64,000 nucleotides of DNA from Spirochaetota bacterium. GTDB taxonomy: Bacteria; Spirochaetota; UBA4802; UBA5368. Made by a program: the position numbers and the translations under genes. The DNA is taken from assembly GCA_004297825.1 (NCBI GenBank), contig SCSX01000006.1, forward strand, positions 1 to 64,000, in the 5' to 3' direction. Shown here piece by piece: positions 16,816 through 25,977 of this stretch. Positions within the stretch are counted from its first letter, which is position 1. Each line of letters starts with the position of its first letter. A model generated the notes under the pieces. That model did not search any database. It saw nothing but the letters and a program-made list of their open reading frames with translations, and was not told where the DNA came from.

Positions 16816-17547
16816 ATGGAGCTTCGCCGCGGCGAGCGGGTGTATCGCGATTTCGGGGACTCGGCGCGATGGACCAGCTACCGCGTGAAGGTCGAAACCA
16901 CCGACCTCTACGTACGCACCCGCGGGGATTACACAGAACCCCTCACCGCGCTCGTTGCCGGACTGCGGGACGCGCTTCGTGCGCACATGGATATCCAGCC
17001 GGAATTCCTGAGCTCGTTCTCCCCCGTCCCCCGGGTACCGGGGGCCCCCGGCATCGTCGAGGACATGTACGCCGCCTCGGAGGCCGCCGGCGTGGGACCC
17101 ATGGCGGCGGTGGCCGGCGCCGTCGCGGAGCGCACGGGACGAATGCTCGCCGGGCTTTCGGAGGAGGTAATCGTCGAGAACGGCGGCGACATCTGGCTTC
17201 GCGTCAATCAACCGGTCAGGATCGCGGTCTTCGCGGGCCATTCCCCCTTCAGCGGGCGCATGGGGCTTATCGTAAAGCCGGAGAGAACGCCCCTGGGGGT
17301 ATGCACCTCGTCGGGGAAGGTGGGCCCTTCCTTTTCCTTCGGCAGGGCCGACGCCGCCACCATCTTCGCCGACACCGCCGCCCTCGCCGACGCCGTCGCC
17401 ACCGGGGCGGGCAACCTTGTCAATGACGACAGGGACCTGGAGCGCGCGGCCAGCTATGCCATGGGCGTACCCGGGGTCCGCGGCGTGCTCGTGCTGCTGG
17501 GCGATTCGATAATCGTCCAGGGTGAAATCGAGCTCACCGCCCCCTGA
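16816..17547 (+). CDS. UPF0280 (COG2122, ApbE-like fold) protein
   Basis: 243 residues starting two bases after the DUF39 stop, so the two are translationally linked. It has the ApbE-related signature EVIVENGGDIWL (about 116-127), preceded by GPMAAVAGAVAERTGRML and followed by TPLGVCTSSGKVGPSFSFGR with a conserved Cys, and then FADTAALADAVATGAGN. COG2122 genes co-occur with DUF39 and NIL-ferredoxin genes in methanogens and anaerobic bacteria, with an accessory role in sulfide incorporation. No FMN transferase activity is known for it. Confidence 0.88.
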   Translation: MELRRGERVYRDFGDSARWTSYRVKVETTDLYVRTRGDYTEPLTALVAGLRDALRAHMDIQPEFLSSFSPVPRVPGAPGIVEDMYAASEAAGVGPMAAVAGAVAERTGRMLAGLSEEVIVENGGDIWLRVNQPVRIAVFAGHSPFSGRMGLIVKPERTPLGVCTSSGKVGPSFSFGRADAATIFADTAALADAVATGAGNLVNDDRDLERAASYAMGVPGVRGVLVLLGDSIIVQGEIELTAP

Positions 17548-17737
17548 ATTCCCCAGTGGGAGACCTGAATATCTCAGCCTTCATTATCTGCCTGAAAACC
17601 AAAGGTTTTTCTCACCTTAGGCCCTTGCCCCCTCCGGGGGTGCGGGGGCCCAAAAAAATAAAACGCGCCCGCCGCCTTATTATATTCATACATGGCTCTT
17701 TGTTGATTTAATTTTTAATCACACCCGGAGGTATGCG

Positions 17738-18622
17738 ATGAAAAAGATACTGGCGGCGATCGTAGCGATCCTGCTCGCGACGGGCGCCTTTTCTTCACTC
17801 TATGCCCTGGACCTGATCCTGGGCGCGCGGGGCGGCTATTTCCTGTGGGACCCGCTCATCAAGGATATCGGTCCGGAGCAGTTCAATGACATGGGGATGG
17901 GCGACGGCGCCATGTACGGCCCCCTCGCGAGCCTGCTTTTCACCCCGGAGTTGTCGTTCTCCCTATCGGGGCTGTACGGGTCGCAAAAAGCGGAAGACAC
18001 TTCCTATGACAAGCCGCACGATCCCGGAACGGCGCGGACCACAAAATTCACCTTCACCACGAAACGGATCGATATCGACAGCGCCTTCATCTATCGCCTG
18101 ACCGAGTCGTTCAAGGTATTCGCCGGGTACAAGCTGTACTCCCTGAACTCGAAATTTTCCCAGATTGAAATAAACCTGGCGACCCCCGACAACTTCAACA
18201 GTGTGTACGTGGAAGACCTCAACATCAACCAGCTCTTCCACGGCCCGGGGCTCGGGGTGGGTTACTCCCTGCCGTTTGGCCGGAACTACTTTTTCGCGGC
18301 AAACCTGTCCGCGATCTATATGTGGGGGGATTTTGAGATGAACCCGCAAAAGCGTTACAGCTACAACACCGTGGGCGCTCCCCGGAACAACCAGGGGGTG
18401 GAAAAATTCACCAGCCCGATGCAGCTCTACGGATTCAATTTCGAGCCCACGGTGGGAATCATGCCGGGAGAGGGTCTCCCGATCGTCACGCTGGGACTCA
18501 GGATCCAGATGAACCGCATCCGCTTCGTGGGGCTTTCGGCCGCCGAGGCGAGCGATATTACCTCCGGCTGGATGGATGACCGGTTGTACGGGATATTCGT
18601 GAGCGTGATGTATACGTTGTAA
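17738..18622 (+). CDS. Outer-membrane beta-barrel-like protein
   Basis: 294 residues with a clear signal peptide (MKKILAAIVAILLATGAFSS, cleaved after LYA) and a strong GGAGG site. The mature part alternates Gly/aromatic strands (LILGARGGYFLWDPL, FKVFAGYKLYSLNSKF, PGLGVGYSLPFGRNYFFAAN, LYGFNFEPTVGI) and ends in an aromatic-rich strand LYGIFVSVMYTL with a terminal Leu. This is the pattern of an 8-12 strand barrel, not assigned to a named family. It separates the DUF39-UPF0280 genes from the NIL-ferredoxin gene but has its own leader of 190 bp and probably its own promoter. Confidence 0.75.
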   Translation: MKKILAAIVAILLATGAFSSLYALDLILGARGGYFLWDPLIKDIGPEQFNDMGMGDGAMYGPLASLLFTPELSFSLSGLYGSQKAEDTSYDKPHDPGTARTTKFTFTTKRIDIDSAFIYRLTESFKVFAGYKLYSLNSKFSQIEINLATPDNFNSVYVEDLNINQLFHGPGLGVGYSLPFGRNYFFAANLSAIYMWGDFEMNPQKRYSYNTVGAPRNNQGVEKFTSPMQLYGFNFEPTVGIMPGEGLPIVTLGLRIQMNRIRFVGLSAAEASDITSGWMDDRLYGIFVSVMYTL

Positions 18623-18960
18623 GGCGCAGCGCCGTACCGCACGCTGCCGCGATGCATTTGGTGAGGGTCATCTTCCATTAAGCGGCCGCACGGATTGATG
18701 GGGGACAATTTTTTGTTGCAATAGAGGGCCCCCTGCGTACTCCTGAAATGCGCGCGGCAGGGCACAGTGCCCGCTCCGAACGGGAACAGTAAAGTCAGGG
18801 GTGTCCGATATTTCAGGCCGCCGGATTATGCGGTTTCCCCGTAAATCAGGGCCGGATTCGGGCACGCGGGCGAATCGGCGCCCGAATCCGCGGCGTAAAA
18901 ATCGCGCCCGGCGCCGGGATCGCGCAATTCCGCGCTATACTTGCTTTTCAGAGGTCGACC
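18623..18960. other. 338-bp intergenic region
   Basis: No gene supported. It lies between the barrel gene and the NIL-ferredoxin gene. A GC-rich stretch CGGGCGAATCGGCGCCCG at 18868-18885 is an imperfect palindrome, and a similar phrase occurs near 61397. No S-box, T-box or other known riboswitch is recognisable by eye. The NIL-ferredoxin gene has an AGAGG site at 18950-18954. Confidence 0.4.
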
Positions 18961-19389
18961 ATGAATTCCAGGAACGTGCTGCTCATATTCAAGCAGAATA
19001 TAATGTACAAGCCCCTCATATACCGGCTCGCGACCGAACACCACATCGTCTTCAACGTGCTCGAGGCGAAGATACTTCCCAAGCAGGAGGGGCGCCTCAT
19101 CCTGGAGCTGGCCGGCACCCCCGAGCAGATCGAACAGGGAATCCGCTACCTTGAATCCGAACAGGTGCAGGTTGAAGTCCTCGCCGACAAGATGAAGCGG
19201 GACGAGACCCGGTGCGTCATGTGCGGCGCCTGCACCGCCGTGTGCCGCACCGACGCCCTCTCCATCGAACGCCCGGGGATGGAGGTGCGGTTCGACCCCG
19301 ACCTGTGCGTCGCCTGCGGGATGTGCAAGATCGCCTGCCCCGTGAAGGCCATGTCGGGCATCTCGATCGACAAGGACTTCGATCTCTGA
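18961..19389 (+). CDS. NIL-domain double [4Fe-4S] ferredoxin protein
   Basis: 142 residues: a NIL domain (about 1-78, with ILPKQEGRLILELAGTPEQI) as in the C-terminus of methionine-uptake ATPases MetN, then two [4Fe-4S] motifs, CVMCGACTAVC (Cys85, 88, 91, 95) and CVACGMCKIACP (Cys116, 119, 122, 126). The same architecture is the partner of DUF39 in methanogen homocysteine synthesis, where it is thought to bind a methionine-like ligand and supply electrons. In this window it stands 2.1 kb downstream of DUF39 on the same strand. Confidence 0.9.
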   Translation: MNSRNVLLIFKQNIMYKPLIYRLATEHHIVFNVLEAKILPKQEGRLILELAGTPEQIEQGIRYLESEQVQVEVLADKMKRDETRCVMCGACTAVCRTDALSIERPGMEVRFDPDLCVACGMCKIACPVKAMSGISIDKDFDL

Positions 19390-19620
19390 TCCCTGTCCCC
19401 GTTTATTGATCCGCACTATCATACCCGGCCGTTCCGTGCGGTTCCGCCCCGCGGGGTGGCCCGCCGGATCCGGCGTCATACAAATTGAACGAAAAAATAA
19501 TCAAATCTTCATATTCTGGGCATATAAGGATGTTCATTCTCCCTAGTCCGTCGACGCACCCCCATGATCACCTTGTTTCAGGTTTTCATGAATCACGGAT
19601 ACACGAGGACCCGTACCGAT

Positions 19621-21345
19621 ATGGCCAGATTCTGGAATCGACTCCCCATTCGCGGCAAGATAATCACCATTGGCGTGTTCGTCATTCTCCTGTTTTCATC
19701 GTTTCAATTCCTGTATTTTATTCCCGCCATGCGCGCAACCATTCTGCAGAAGGAAGAGGAAAAGGTAAGGAGCCTCATCAAAACGGCGTATAGCATCGCC
19801 GCCACGTATCACCTCAAATCCGGCATGAAGCTCATGGACGAGGAGAAAGCGAAGACGGAGGCCCAATACCAGTTCAACAAGATGCGTTTCGGCGACGACG
19901 ATACGGACACCCTCCTGGTGATGAACGCCGATTCCATGGCCATGGTCTTCCCTTACCGGAGCGATCTCGAGGGCGTCATGCTGCGCGATTATCCCGGACC
20001 CGACGGCTCCTTCCCGTTTAAAAAATTAATGGAGGCGGTACGGTCCGGGGATAACGGCGAGGGCGCGCATATATTCCAATGGCAATGGAAAAACGAGCCC
20101 GCGCGCATCGAACCCTATCTCGCCTATGCCAAGGAATTTAAAGAATGGGGCTGGATGCTGGTAACGGGGGCATATCTCAACGAGCTGGAAAACAAGGTGC
20201 TCAAGGCCTATCTCGAGACCGCGGGCATCACGGGGATTATTATAATCATTGCCGCCGTTTTTCTCTTTTTCGCGGCCGGCCGCATCGCCACACCCATCAA
20301 TGTCATGGTTGAAAGCCTTAAGACCTGCGATTTGAACACGACGCTCACCGCCGAAAGCCAGGACGAAATCATGGACATGGCGGAGGCCTTCAATGCGTTT
20401 ACCCGGCAGCTCAGGGACGTCGTTGTGGGGATACGCGAATCATCGAATACCCTGGCGGCATCGGCGGAGGAGATGTCGGCGGTAAGCATGGCCTTTTCCC
20501 AGAACGCCATCGACCAGAACTCCAGCGCCGACCGGGTCACCATAACGATCGGCGAGATCACCAACGAAATGGACCGCATCGCGACCGACATAGACAAGGA
20601 ATTTGAAAACCTCAAGGCGATGATCCTCAATATGGACAAGCTTTCTCATCTTATCAACAATTTGAGCGCGGAGACCCGGAGCGCCCAGGAAGTCATACGA
20701 CGGATAACCGGCCAGGCGCGCGAGGGCGAGTCCGCCCTGGGTGAGATGAACGAGAGCATGAAGAAAATCGGCAATTCATCGCTCGAGATGAACGGAATCA
20801 CTACCATTATAGGCGATATATCCGACAAGATAAACCTGCTTTCGCTCAACGCGGCCATCGAGGCCGCCCGGGCCGGACAGGCGGGCCGCGGCTTCGCCGT
20901 GGTGGCCGACGAAATCGCCAAGCTCGCCGCCCAGACGGCGGCGAGCATCAGGGATATAACCAGGATCATCGCCGAAAACGACGGGGAGATCAACGGCGGC
21001 TTTGCGAGGGTCGAAAGGACCATTAATGCCATGAGGACGATTATCGACGGCGTGAACGCCATCGGTCAGATGATCGAGGGAATCGGCCGGATGGTCATGG
21101 AGCAGGTGGGCACCAAGGAGGACGTCCAGCAGGAGGCCAATGAGATCCAGCTCATGTCCGAGGGGATCAGGATGACGACCAAGGTGCAGCGGATCGCGAT
21201 AGAAGACATCAAGAGGCTCATCGCCAACATTACCGCCAGCAGCAACAGCATCACCGCGGGCGCGGAAGAGCTGGCGAGCAGCACCGAAGAGGTCGCCGGA
21301 ATGGCCGAGACCTTCCGGCAAAAGGTCGACGGATTCAGGATATGA
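19621..21345 (+). CDS. Methyl-accepting chemotaxis protein with single Cache domain
   Basis: 574 residues from ATG 19621 with GAGG upstream; ATG 19564 and 19591 are possible earlier starts. TM1 is [20 protein letters not shown]; the external part has the single-Cache pattern ([60 protein letters not shown]); TM2 is [20 protein letters not shown] followed by a HAMP linker. The signalling tip [20 protein letters not shown] is intact. The Cache domain suggests sensing of a small organic acid outside the membrane. A STAS gene converges 13 bp after its stop. Confidence 0.92.
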   Translation: MARFWNRLPIRGKIITIGVFVILLFSSFQFLYFIPAMRATILQKEEEKVRSLIKTAYSIAATYHLKSGMKLMDEEKAKTEAQYQFNKMRFGDDDTDTLLVMNADSMAMVFPYRSDLEGVMLRDYPGPDGSFPFKKLMEAVRSGDNGEGAHIFQWQWKNEPARIEPYLAYAKEFKEWGWMLVTGAYLNELENKVLKAYLETAGITGIIIIIAAVFLFFAAGRIATPINVMVESLKTCDLNTTLTAESQDEIMDMAEAFNAFTRQLRDVVVGIRESSNTLAASAEEMSAVSMAFSQNAIDQNSSADRVTITIGEITNEMDRIATDIDKEFENLKAMILNMDKLSHLINNLSAETRSAQEVIRRITGQAREGESALGEMNESMKKIGNSSLEMNGITTIIGDISDKINLLSLNAAIEAARAGQAGRGFAVVADEIAKLAAQTAASIRDITRIIAENDGEINGGFARVERTINAMRTIIDGVNAIGQMIEGIGRMVMEQVGTKEDVQQEANEIQLMSEGIRMTTKVQRIAIEDIKRLIANITASSNSITAGAEELASSTEEVAGMAETFRQKVDGFRI

Positions 21346-21358
21346 TCGGCCGCAATCG

Positions 21359-21685
21359 TCAGGCGTTTTCAATCGTGAAGTCCCGGTCAAGGCCGGACGT
21401 GCGCAGAACCCCCGCGATTCCGGGACTCGGATTCCTGAGGATGGTCCGAACGCCGTTTCTGCCGAGCCTTATATGCGTGCGCACCAGGAAGCCCAGGACC
21501 GTGGAATCAATCTGCTCGACATTGTGGAGAAGAAAGGCGACCCTGCGTGCGCCGCTGCCGGACTTCTCGAATTCTCCTGCAAAGGTCTCGGTGATATCCG
21601 CGGCGCAAAAGATATCAAGCTTTGCCGTCAGGAATGAAACCTGGAACTCATCGCCCTTGCGGGTACATCGTATTTTATCGCTCAT
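21359..21685 (-). CDS. STAS-domain protein (anti-sigma-factor-antagonist-like)
   Basis: 108 residues from ATG 21685, preceded by AAGGGA; an ATG at 21703 is also in frame. The STAS fold is seen as FLTAKLDIFCAADITE, RRVAFLLHNVEQIDSTVLGF with Ser61 as the likely phosphorylation site, and a C-terminal GLDRDFTIENA. Such proteins bind or release anti-sigma kinases or sensor proteins. The kinase is not adjacent; the ATPase-fold protein at 11494 and another STAS gene at 42241 are other parts of possible partner-switching circuits. Confidence 0.8.
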   Translation of the reverse strand: MSDKIRCTRKGDEFQVSFLTAKLDIFCAADITETFAGEFEKSGSGARRVAFLLHNVEQIDSTVLGFLVRTHIRLGRNGVRTILRNPSPGIAGVLRTSGLDRDFTIENA

Positions 21686-21998
21686 GCTTATTCCCTTGAT
21701 CAAACCATGAAATGAATCCCGCCTGTCAACGCATCAGGCGTCTCGTTCTAATCGTATAAGGCTATCGGCGCGCTGTCAGCTTTGTATGAAATTTTCGTAA
21801 ATAATTCGTTTCCCCGCGATTTCGCGGCATTCTTTTCCGATCCGGATTTTGTTTTCCCCGCGCCCGGGATTATTATTATACATTAAGCCGCTGCCGTCAG
21901 GATAGTCGCGTTTTCGAATTGCATGGATCCCAACCTGGCTGAAGACGGAGGCCGGATGGCCGGCCGTTGTATGAGGCAGACAACAGGAGGAAACCTAA
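21686..21998. other. Divergent promoter region between STAS and SDR genes
   Basis: 313 bp, AT-rich in the middle. On the plus strand ATTATTATTATACATTAAG at about 21868-21886 offers -10-like sequences with TTGTTT about 17-20 bases upstream; this is suggestive only. The SDR gene has AGGAGG at 21985-21990. No ORF with a plausible start is present. Confidence 0.4.
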
Positions 21999-22871
21999 AT
22001 GTCAAAAAAAATCATTATTACCGGGGCGAGCGGGGGTTTCGGCCGCCTTACGACCTCGACGCTGCTGCGCAAGGGTCATACCGTAATCGCCGCGATGCGG
22101 GACCCCTCGGGAAAAAATAAGGGGGTGGCCGATACGCTCACGCGTGAAGGTGCGCGTGTCGTCGAAATTGACGTGACCGACGATTCAAGCGTCGTCAACG
22201 GAATGGAAAACGCCCTCGAATGGAGCGGGGGGATCGACGTGGTTGTGAACAACGCGGGCGTGGGCGTGCTCGGGTTCCAGGAAACCTTTACCTCAAAGGA
22301 CTGGAAGCGCCTGTTCGACATCAACGTGTTCGGCGTGCAGCGTGTCAACCGCGCCATTCTCCCGCACATGCGTGCGCGTCACGCGGGGCTCCTCATCCAC
22401 ATCTCGAGTCTCCTGGGACGCATGGTCCTTCCCTACTTCGGGGCATATTGCGCCTCAAAGGCGGCGCTCGAGGCGCTCGCGGACGCCTACCGCATCGAGC
22501 TCTCATCCTGGGGGATCGAGTCGGTCATCGTGGAGCCGGGCGCGTACGGGACCGGTTTCGAAAAGCACCTTATGCGCCCGTCGGACGAGGAGCGCAGGAA
22601 GGACTACGGCGCGATGGCCGACGACCCGGAGCGGCGCATTGAATCTTTTGGTAAGATGTTCGAGGGTCCCCAGGCGCCCAACCCCCAGTGGGTCGCGGAC
22701 GCCGTGGCGGGCCTGGTCGATATGCCCCGCGGTGAGCGGCCGTTCCGCACTACGGTCGACCGACTGGGAATGGGCCAGGCGATCGAACCCTACAACAAAT
22801 CTATAGAAGAGATCCAGAGACATATTTACAGCGCGTTCGGTATGGGCGAGCTGCTGAAGCTGAGCGCCTGA
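21999..22871 (+). CDS. Short-chain dehydrogenase/reductase
   Basis: 290 residues with a strong AGGAGG site. Classical SDR features: nucleotide motif TGASGGFG (8-15), NNAG (84-87), catalytic Ser at 136/137 in HISSLLG, Tyr150 and Lys154 in YCASK. Arg34 soon after the first strand suggests NADP(H) preference. The C-terminal segment is the substrate-binding part and has no clear specificity signature. It appears monocistronic: the next gene starts 197 bp downstream. Confidence 0.92.
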   Translation: MSKKIIITGASGGFGRLTTSTLLRKGHTVIAAMRDPSGKNKGVADTLTREGARVVEIDVTDDSSVVNGMENALEWSGGIDVVVNNAGVGVLGFQETFTSKDWKRLFDINVFGVQRVNRAILPHMRARHAGLLIHISSLLGRMVLPYFGAYCASKAALEALADAYRIELSSWGIESVIVEPGAYGTGFEKHLMRPSDEERRKDYGAMADDPERRIESFGKMFEGPQAPNPQWVADAVAGLVDMPRGERPFRTTVDRLGMGQAIEPYNKSIEEIQRHIYSAFGMGELLKLSA

Positions 22872-23068
22872 GATTGCGCGGGTGCGGTGTGCGCGGGTGC
22901 GCCTGCGCATCCGCCCGCGCTTCCTATTCATATTTTAGATAGTTTTCATTGATATTTTATCATTGACACCCCTGCCCTGCCGGCGTATCGGCAGAGGTAC
23001 GCATGCCCCGCCGCCGCGGGTCCGCGGCGACGGCGGGCGTGCCGACATTTCGCCAGGGGGTTCTTTTC

Positions 23069-23668
23069 ATGAAGGAGATCGACGCACGCGGGCTCGCGTG
23101 CCCGCAGCCCGTACTAAACGCCCGGAAGGCGCTCGACGAGCACGATTCCATAGTCATTCTCGTCGATTCCACGACCGCGGTCGAGAACCTGAGGCGCATG
23201 GCGTCCTCGCTCGCCTGCGGTTTCGAGCTTGCGCAGCAGGCGGGCGGATACCGCATCATGATCACGAAGACGCCGGCGACCGATACCGCCGTCGACGACA
23301 TCGCCTCGTATACCCGCTGCGACGTGCCGGCGGCAGGCCCCACGGTCGTGGTGCTCTCCGGAAACACGATGGGCCGCGGCGATGACGAGCTTGGTTCGGT
23401 TCTGATCAGGAGCTTCGTCCACACCCTCGCCGAGACAGCCCGGCCCGACATCCTGGTCCTGTACAACACCGGCGTGAAACTCGCCGCCCGGGGAGCCGAT
23501 ACCGCGCCCGACCTGGCAGCCATGGAAACCGCGGGGACGAGGATTCTTGTCTGCGGGACATGCATCAACTACTTTGACCTCGCCGGCGCGCTTGCCGCGG
23601 GGACCGTCTCCAACATGTACGATATTACAGAAACCATGCTCGGCGCCGGAAGGCTTCTCAACCTGTAG
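23069..23668 (+). CDS. yedF: YedF-like sulfurtransferase/selenium metabolism protein
   Basis: 199 residues from ATG 23069; the upstream frame lacks conserved residues. The N-terminal TusA domain has the persulfide motif ARGLACPQPVLNARKAL with Cys11. The C-terminal half is a DsrE-like domain (VVVLSGNTMGRGDDELG, VLYNTGVKLAARGAD, ILVCGTCINYFD with a CxxC-like pair). This two-domain fusion marks bacteria with selenium metabolism, where it sits near selD. selD is not in the window. A TTGACA (22963-22968) lies upstream but without a convincing -10. Confidence 0.88.
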   Translation: MKEIDARGLACPQPVLNARKALDEHDSIVILVDSTTAVENLRRMASSLACGFELAQQAGGYRIMITKTPATDTAVDDIASYTRCDVPAAGPTVVVLSGNTMGRGDDELGSVLIRSFVHTLAETARPDILVLYNTGVKLAARGADTAPDLAAMETAGTRILVCGTCINYFDLAGALAAGTVSNMYDITETMLGAGRLLNL

Positions 23669-23995
23669 GCGCGCCCGCAGGCGGCGCGGTACTCGAATTC
23701 CGCGTCAGCCCGCAGGGCGATCCCCCCATACCCCGTACCCTTACTATTACCCAAAAATTATCCGGCCATACACGCTACGGCTAAGGCGTGTAAGAACTCT
23801 CTTCATATCTCCTCTTCTCCCTTTCCGTTAATGGGCATGAATTTTCCCGGAATCGGGGTGCCCTTCCAACGGGCACTTTTATATCTATAATCTGAATTCA
23901 TTATATTCAATTTATTAATATTTGACACGGCAGGGGCGTTTGTTAGCATGACCGGGCTTTTCATTCACGCGATTAACCACACATGGAGATACGGC
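23669..23995. other. Intergenic region with a terminator-like hairpin
   Basis: 327 bp. It contains a short hairpin ending in T residues (listed separately), then a strongly AT-rich segment (23885-23925) that probably carries the promoter of the double-cubane gene. Nothing coding. Confidence 0.5.
23858..23880 (+). terminator. Rho-independent terminator-like hairpin
   Basis: GTGCCC-TTCCAAC-GGGCAC followed immediately by TTTTATAT. It lies 190 bp after yedF and 116 bp before the next start, so it may end the yedF transcript or act in the leader of the gene at 23996. Confidence 0.6.
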
Positions 23996-25180
23996 ATGAA
24001 ACAGACGACCGAAGCATTGATAAAAGACGAATATACGGGCGCGCCTTCCAAGAGAGCCCTCGCCTACGTCCAGTCGAAGCGCGAAAATAAAGCGCCCGTC
24101 GTGGGAATCTACTGCGCCTACGCCCCGCTGGAGCTGGTGCGCGCGATGGACGCCGTCCCGGCGCTGCTGTGCGCGTTCGCGAACGGGCCCATAGAAAAAG
24201 CGGAGGCCGTGCTGCCCTCCAACCTGTGCCCACTCATCAAGTCGAGCTACGGGTTCATCATATCCGACACCTGCCCCTTCTTTTCCCTTTCGGACGCCGT
24301 TATCGCGGAGACGACCTGTGACGGTAAAAAAAAGATGTTCGAGCTGATCACCGGGTATAAGCCGCTCCACGTCATGGACCTCCCCCAGGTCCCGGACGCC
24401 GCCGAGGCCGAGCAGAACTGGACGGCGATGATTGGCAAGCTGAAAGCGTTCCTCGAGAATACCTTTAAGACGACCATAACCGACAAGCGTATCGAAGAGG
24501 AAATCAAGGACACCAATGAAAAGAACCGAATGATGAGAAAGCTCTTTTCCTACGCGTCGCGCGTGCCGTCGGCGATAGGATGGAGCGAGCTCTACGATAT
24601 CATTTTCACCGCTACCCCGTCATCCGGGCGCGATTTAAAGCCCCTGCTCGATACCGCGTTCGCGCGGCTTGAAGAGCGCGTGGCGCGCAACGAGTGTCAC
24701 GGCGCGCCCGGCGCGCCCCGCGTGCTCGTGACGGGGAGTCCCCTGGGAGGGGATGCCACGAAGGTATTCCGGGTGATCGAGGAGGCGGGCGGCGTAGTGA
24801 ACGCGATCGACAACTGCACCGGCATGAAATGCTTCATGGACGACATAGAGGAGAACACCGGCAATCCGCTGGCCGCCCTCGCCCGGCGCTATCTGAAAAT
24901 CCCCTGTTCCTGCATGACGCCGAACCGGCGGCGCCTGGACACCATGGACTGCCTAGTCGCCCAATTCAAGCCCGACGTGGTGGTGGACGTGGTCCTGCAC
25001 GCCTGTCATTCCTACAATATCGAATCGCACAAGCTGGGGAAGCACGTCATGGAAAAACACGGACTGCCCTTTCTAAAAATCGTCACCGATTATTCCACCG
25101 GCGACATCGAGCAGCTGCGCACCCGCATCGAGGCGGTGCTGGAAAGCGCCCGGGCGCGCATGTCGGCGGCAGGCAGATAG
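23996..25180 (+). CDS. Double-cubane cluster protein, YjiM-like (2-hydroxyacyl-CoA dehydratase family)
   Basis: 394 residues from ATG 23996 (GGAG at 23984). The cysteine pattern is that of the HgdB/YjiM branch: NLCPLIKSSYGF with Cys78, DTCPFFS with Cys93, ETTCDGKKKM with Cys108, then later NCTGMK, PCSCMTPNRRR and ACHSYN, and a C-terminal TDYSTGDIEQLRTR. Members related to E. coli YjiM carry an [8Fe-9S] double-cubane cluster and are reduced by an ATP-driven ASKHA activator; substrates are uncertain. The usual activator gene is not next to it. True 2-hydroxyacyl-CoA dehydratases need a second subunit, also absent here. Confidence 0.85.
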   Translation: MKQTTEALIKDEYTGAPSKRALAYVQSKRENKAPVVGIYCAYAPLELVRAMDAVPALLCAFANGPIEKAEAVLPSNLCPLIKSSYGFIISDTCPFFSLSDAVIAETTCDGKKKMFELITGYKPLHVMDLPQVPDAAEAEQNWTAMIGKLKAFLENTFKTTITDKRIEEEIKDTNEKNRMMRKLFSYASRVPSAIGWSELYDIIFTATPSSGRDLKPLLDTAFARLEERVARNECHGAPGAPRVLVTGSPLGGDATKVFRVIEEAGGVVNAIDNCTGMKCFMDDIEENTGNPLAALARRYLKIPCSCMTPNRRRLDTMDCLVAQFKPDVVVDVVLHACHSYNIESHKLGKHVMEKHGLPFLKIVTDYSTGDIEQLRTRIEAVLESARARMSAAGR

Positions 25181-25353
25181 CGTGCCCGGTGGGATTCGCG
25201 GGGATCGATTCTTCATTTTTTCCCCAGCTTTGCTCAATTTCAGGCGGATAACACCCTGGCTTCCCGCGAATCGGCCCCCAAATCCTCTAATCCCTGGCCG
25301 TTTAAGCTGAATCCCGAATTTTGTGCATTTTCCTAAAAATTTCTCCCCGATTG

Positions 25354-25382
25354 TTGCCGATTTTATGTTCTTTTGGTATATT
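25354..25382 (+). promoter_or_regulatory. Sigma-70-type promoter of the hsp20 operon
   Basis: TTGCCG (25354-25359), 17-base spacer, TATATT (25377-25382). The CIRCE operator starts eight bases after the -10, so bound HrcA would block initiation. Confidence 0.75.
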
Positions 25383-25389
25383 ACTAGTG

Positions 25390-25416
25390 TTAGCACTCAT
25401 TATAGATGAGTGCTAA
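25390..25416 (+). promoter_or_regulatory. CIRCE operator (HrcA site)
   Basis: TTAGCACTC, nine bases, GAGTGCTAA: an exact match to the CIRCE consensus inverted repeat. HrcA binds it as a dimer and represses heat-shock genes until GroE is titrated by unfolded protein. It lies over the expected transcription start of the small heat-shock operon. hrcA is not in the window. Confidence 0.96.
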
Positions 25417-25444
25417 CATACACTGGGTAGAGAGGAGGTCCATC

Positions 25445-25501
25445 ATGAAATGGGGACTTGCAAAAAGGAGTGAAAAGCCGCTTTTTGCGAAGCGCCGGTG
25501 A
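25445..25501 (+). CDS. 18-codon leader ORF in the hsp20 operon
   Basis: ATG 25445 follows AGAGGAGG at 25431-25438 with good spacing; the frame encodes MKWGLAKRSEKPLFAKRR and stops at TGA. It lies in the 5' leader between CIRCE and the first hsp20 start. Its strong ribosome site is unusual for a chance ORF. The sequence AAAAAGG.GTGAAAAGCCGCTTTTTGCG within it can fold into a hairpin (AAAAG..CTTTTT), so translation of the leader could affect folding of the downstream leader. No homology recognised. Confidence 0.45.
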   Translation: MKWGLAKRSEKPLFAKRR

Positions 25502-25554
25502 AGCCGAAAAGCATCAAAATCGAACTGCAATAACGATCGAACAGGAGGCAGAAT

Positions 25555-25965
25555 ATGTACAGCACTTACGAAATTCTCGAGGATCTCTACGGGCTCAGCA
25601 CCCTGGCCGACAGGGTTTTCAGTGAGTACCCGGTAAGCACGGGGCGGGCGGAGTTCCCGCGCGTAAACCTGGCGGAACACGACGACATTGTGGAAATCAC
25701 CGCGATGATGCCGGGGGTAAGCCCCGGGTCCCTTAATCTTCAGTTGGTGGACAAGAGCATCGTCATCGAAGGCGAGAAGAAGGCCGACTATGAGGACCAG
25801 CCTTACCTCCGCAAGGAGCGCATGTTCGGAAGCTTCAAGAAATCGGTGACGCTGCCGTACGGCGTGGACCACGAACGTATCGAGGCATCGGTCAGTGAAG
25901 GCATACTCAGAATCAGGCTCCACAAGAGCGAAGACGCGAAGCCCAAGAAGATCGAAATTCATTAA
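25555..25965 (+). CDS. Small heat-shock protein, Hsp20/alpha-crystallin family
   Basis: 136 residues, AGGAGG seven bases upstream. Alpha-crystallin domain from FPRVNLAEHDDIVEITAMMP to the end, with SLNLQLVDKSIVIEGEKK and a final GILRIRLHKSEDAKPKKIEIH containing the conserved IxI/V-type tail region. ATP-independent holdase chaperone in the cytoplasm. First of two tandem hsp20 genes, 12 bp apart, under a CIRCE operator. Likely forms hetero- or homo-oligomers with the second protein. Confidence 0.95.
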   Translation: MYSTYEILEDLYGLSTLADRVFSEYPVSTGRAEFPRVNLAEHDDIVEITAMMPGVSPGSLNLQLVDKSIVIEGEKKADYEDQPYLRKERMFGSFKKSVTLPYGVDHERIEASVSEGILRIRLHKSEDAKPKKIEIH

Positions 25966-25977
25966 AGGAGGAAAGAT

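Noticed and set aside
17610-17670. GC-rich hairpin with poly-A after UPF0280
   Set aside because: For plus-strand termination a T-run should follow the stem; here the run is A, so it fits neither strand well.
18840-18900. Repeat CGGGCGAATCGGCGCCC seen again near 61397
   Set aside because: The shared part is short, GC-rich and not flanked by any similar sequence, so it may be chance.
23906-23945. Promoter with TTGACA for the double-cubane gene
   Set aside because: The -35 is good but no acceptable -10 lies at 16-18 bases.
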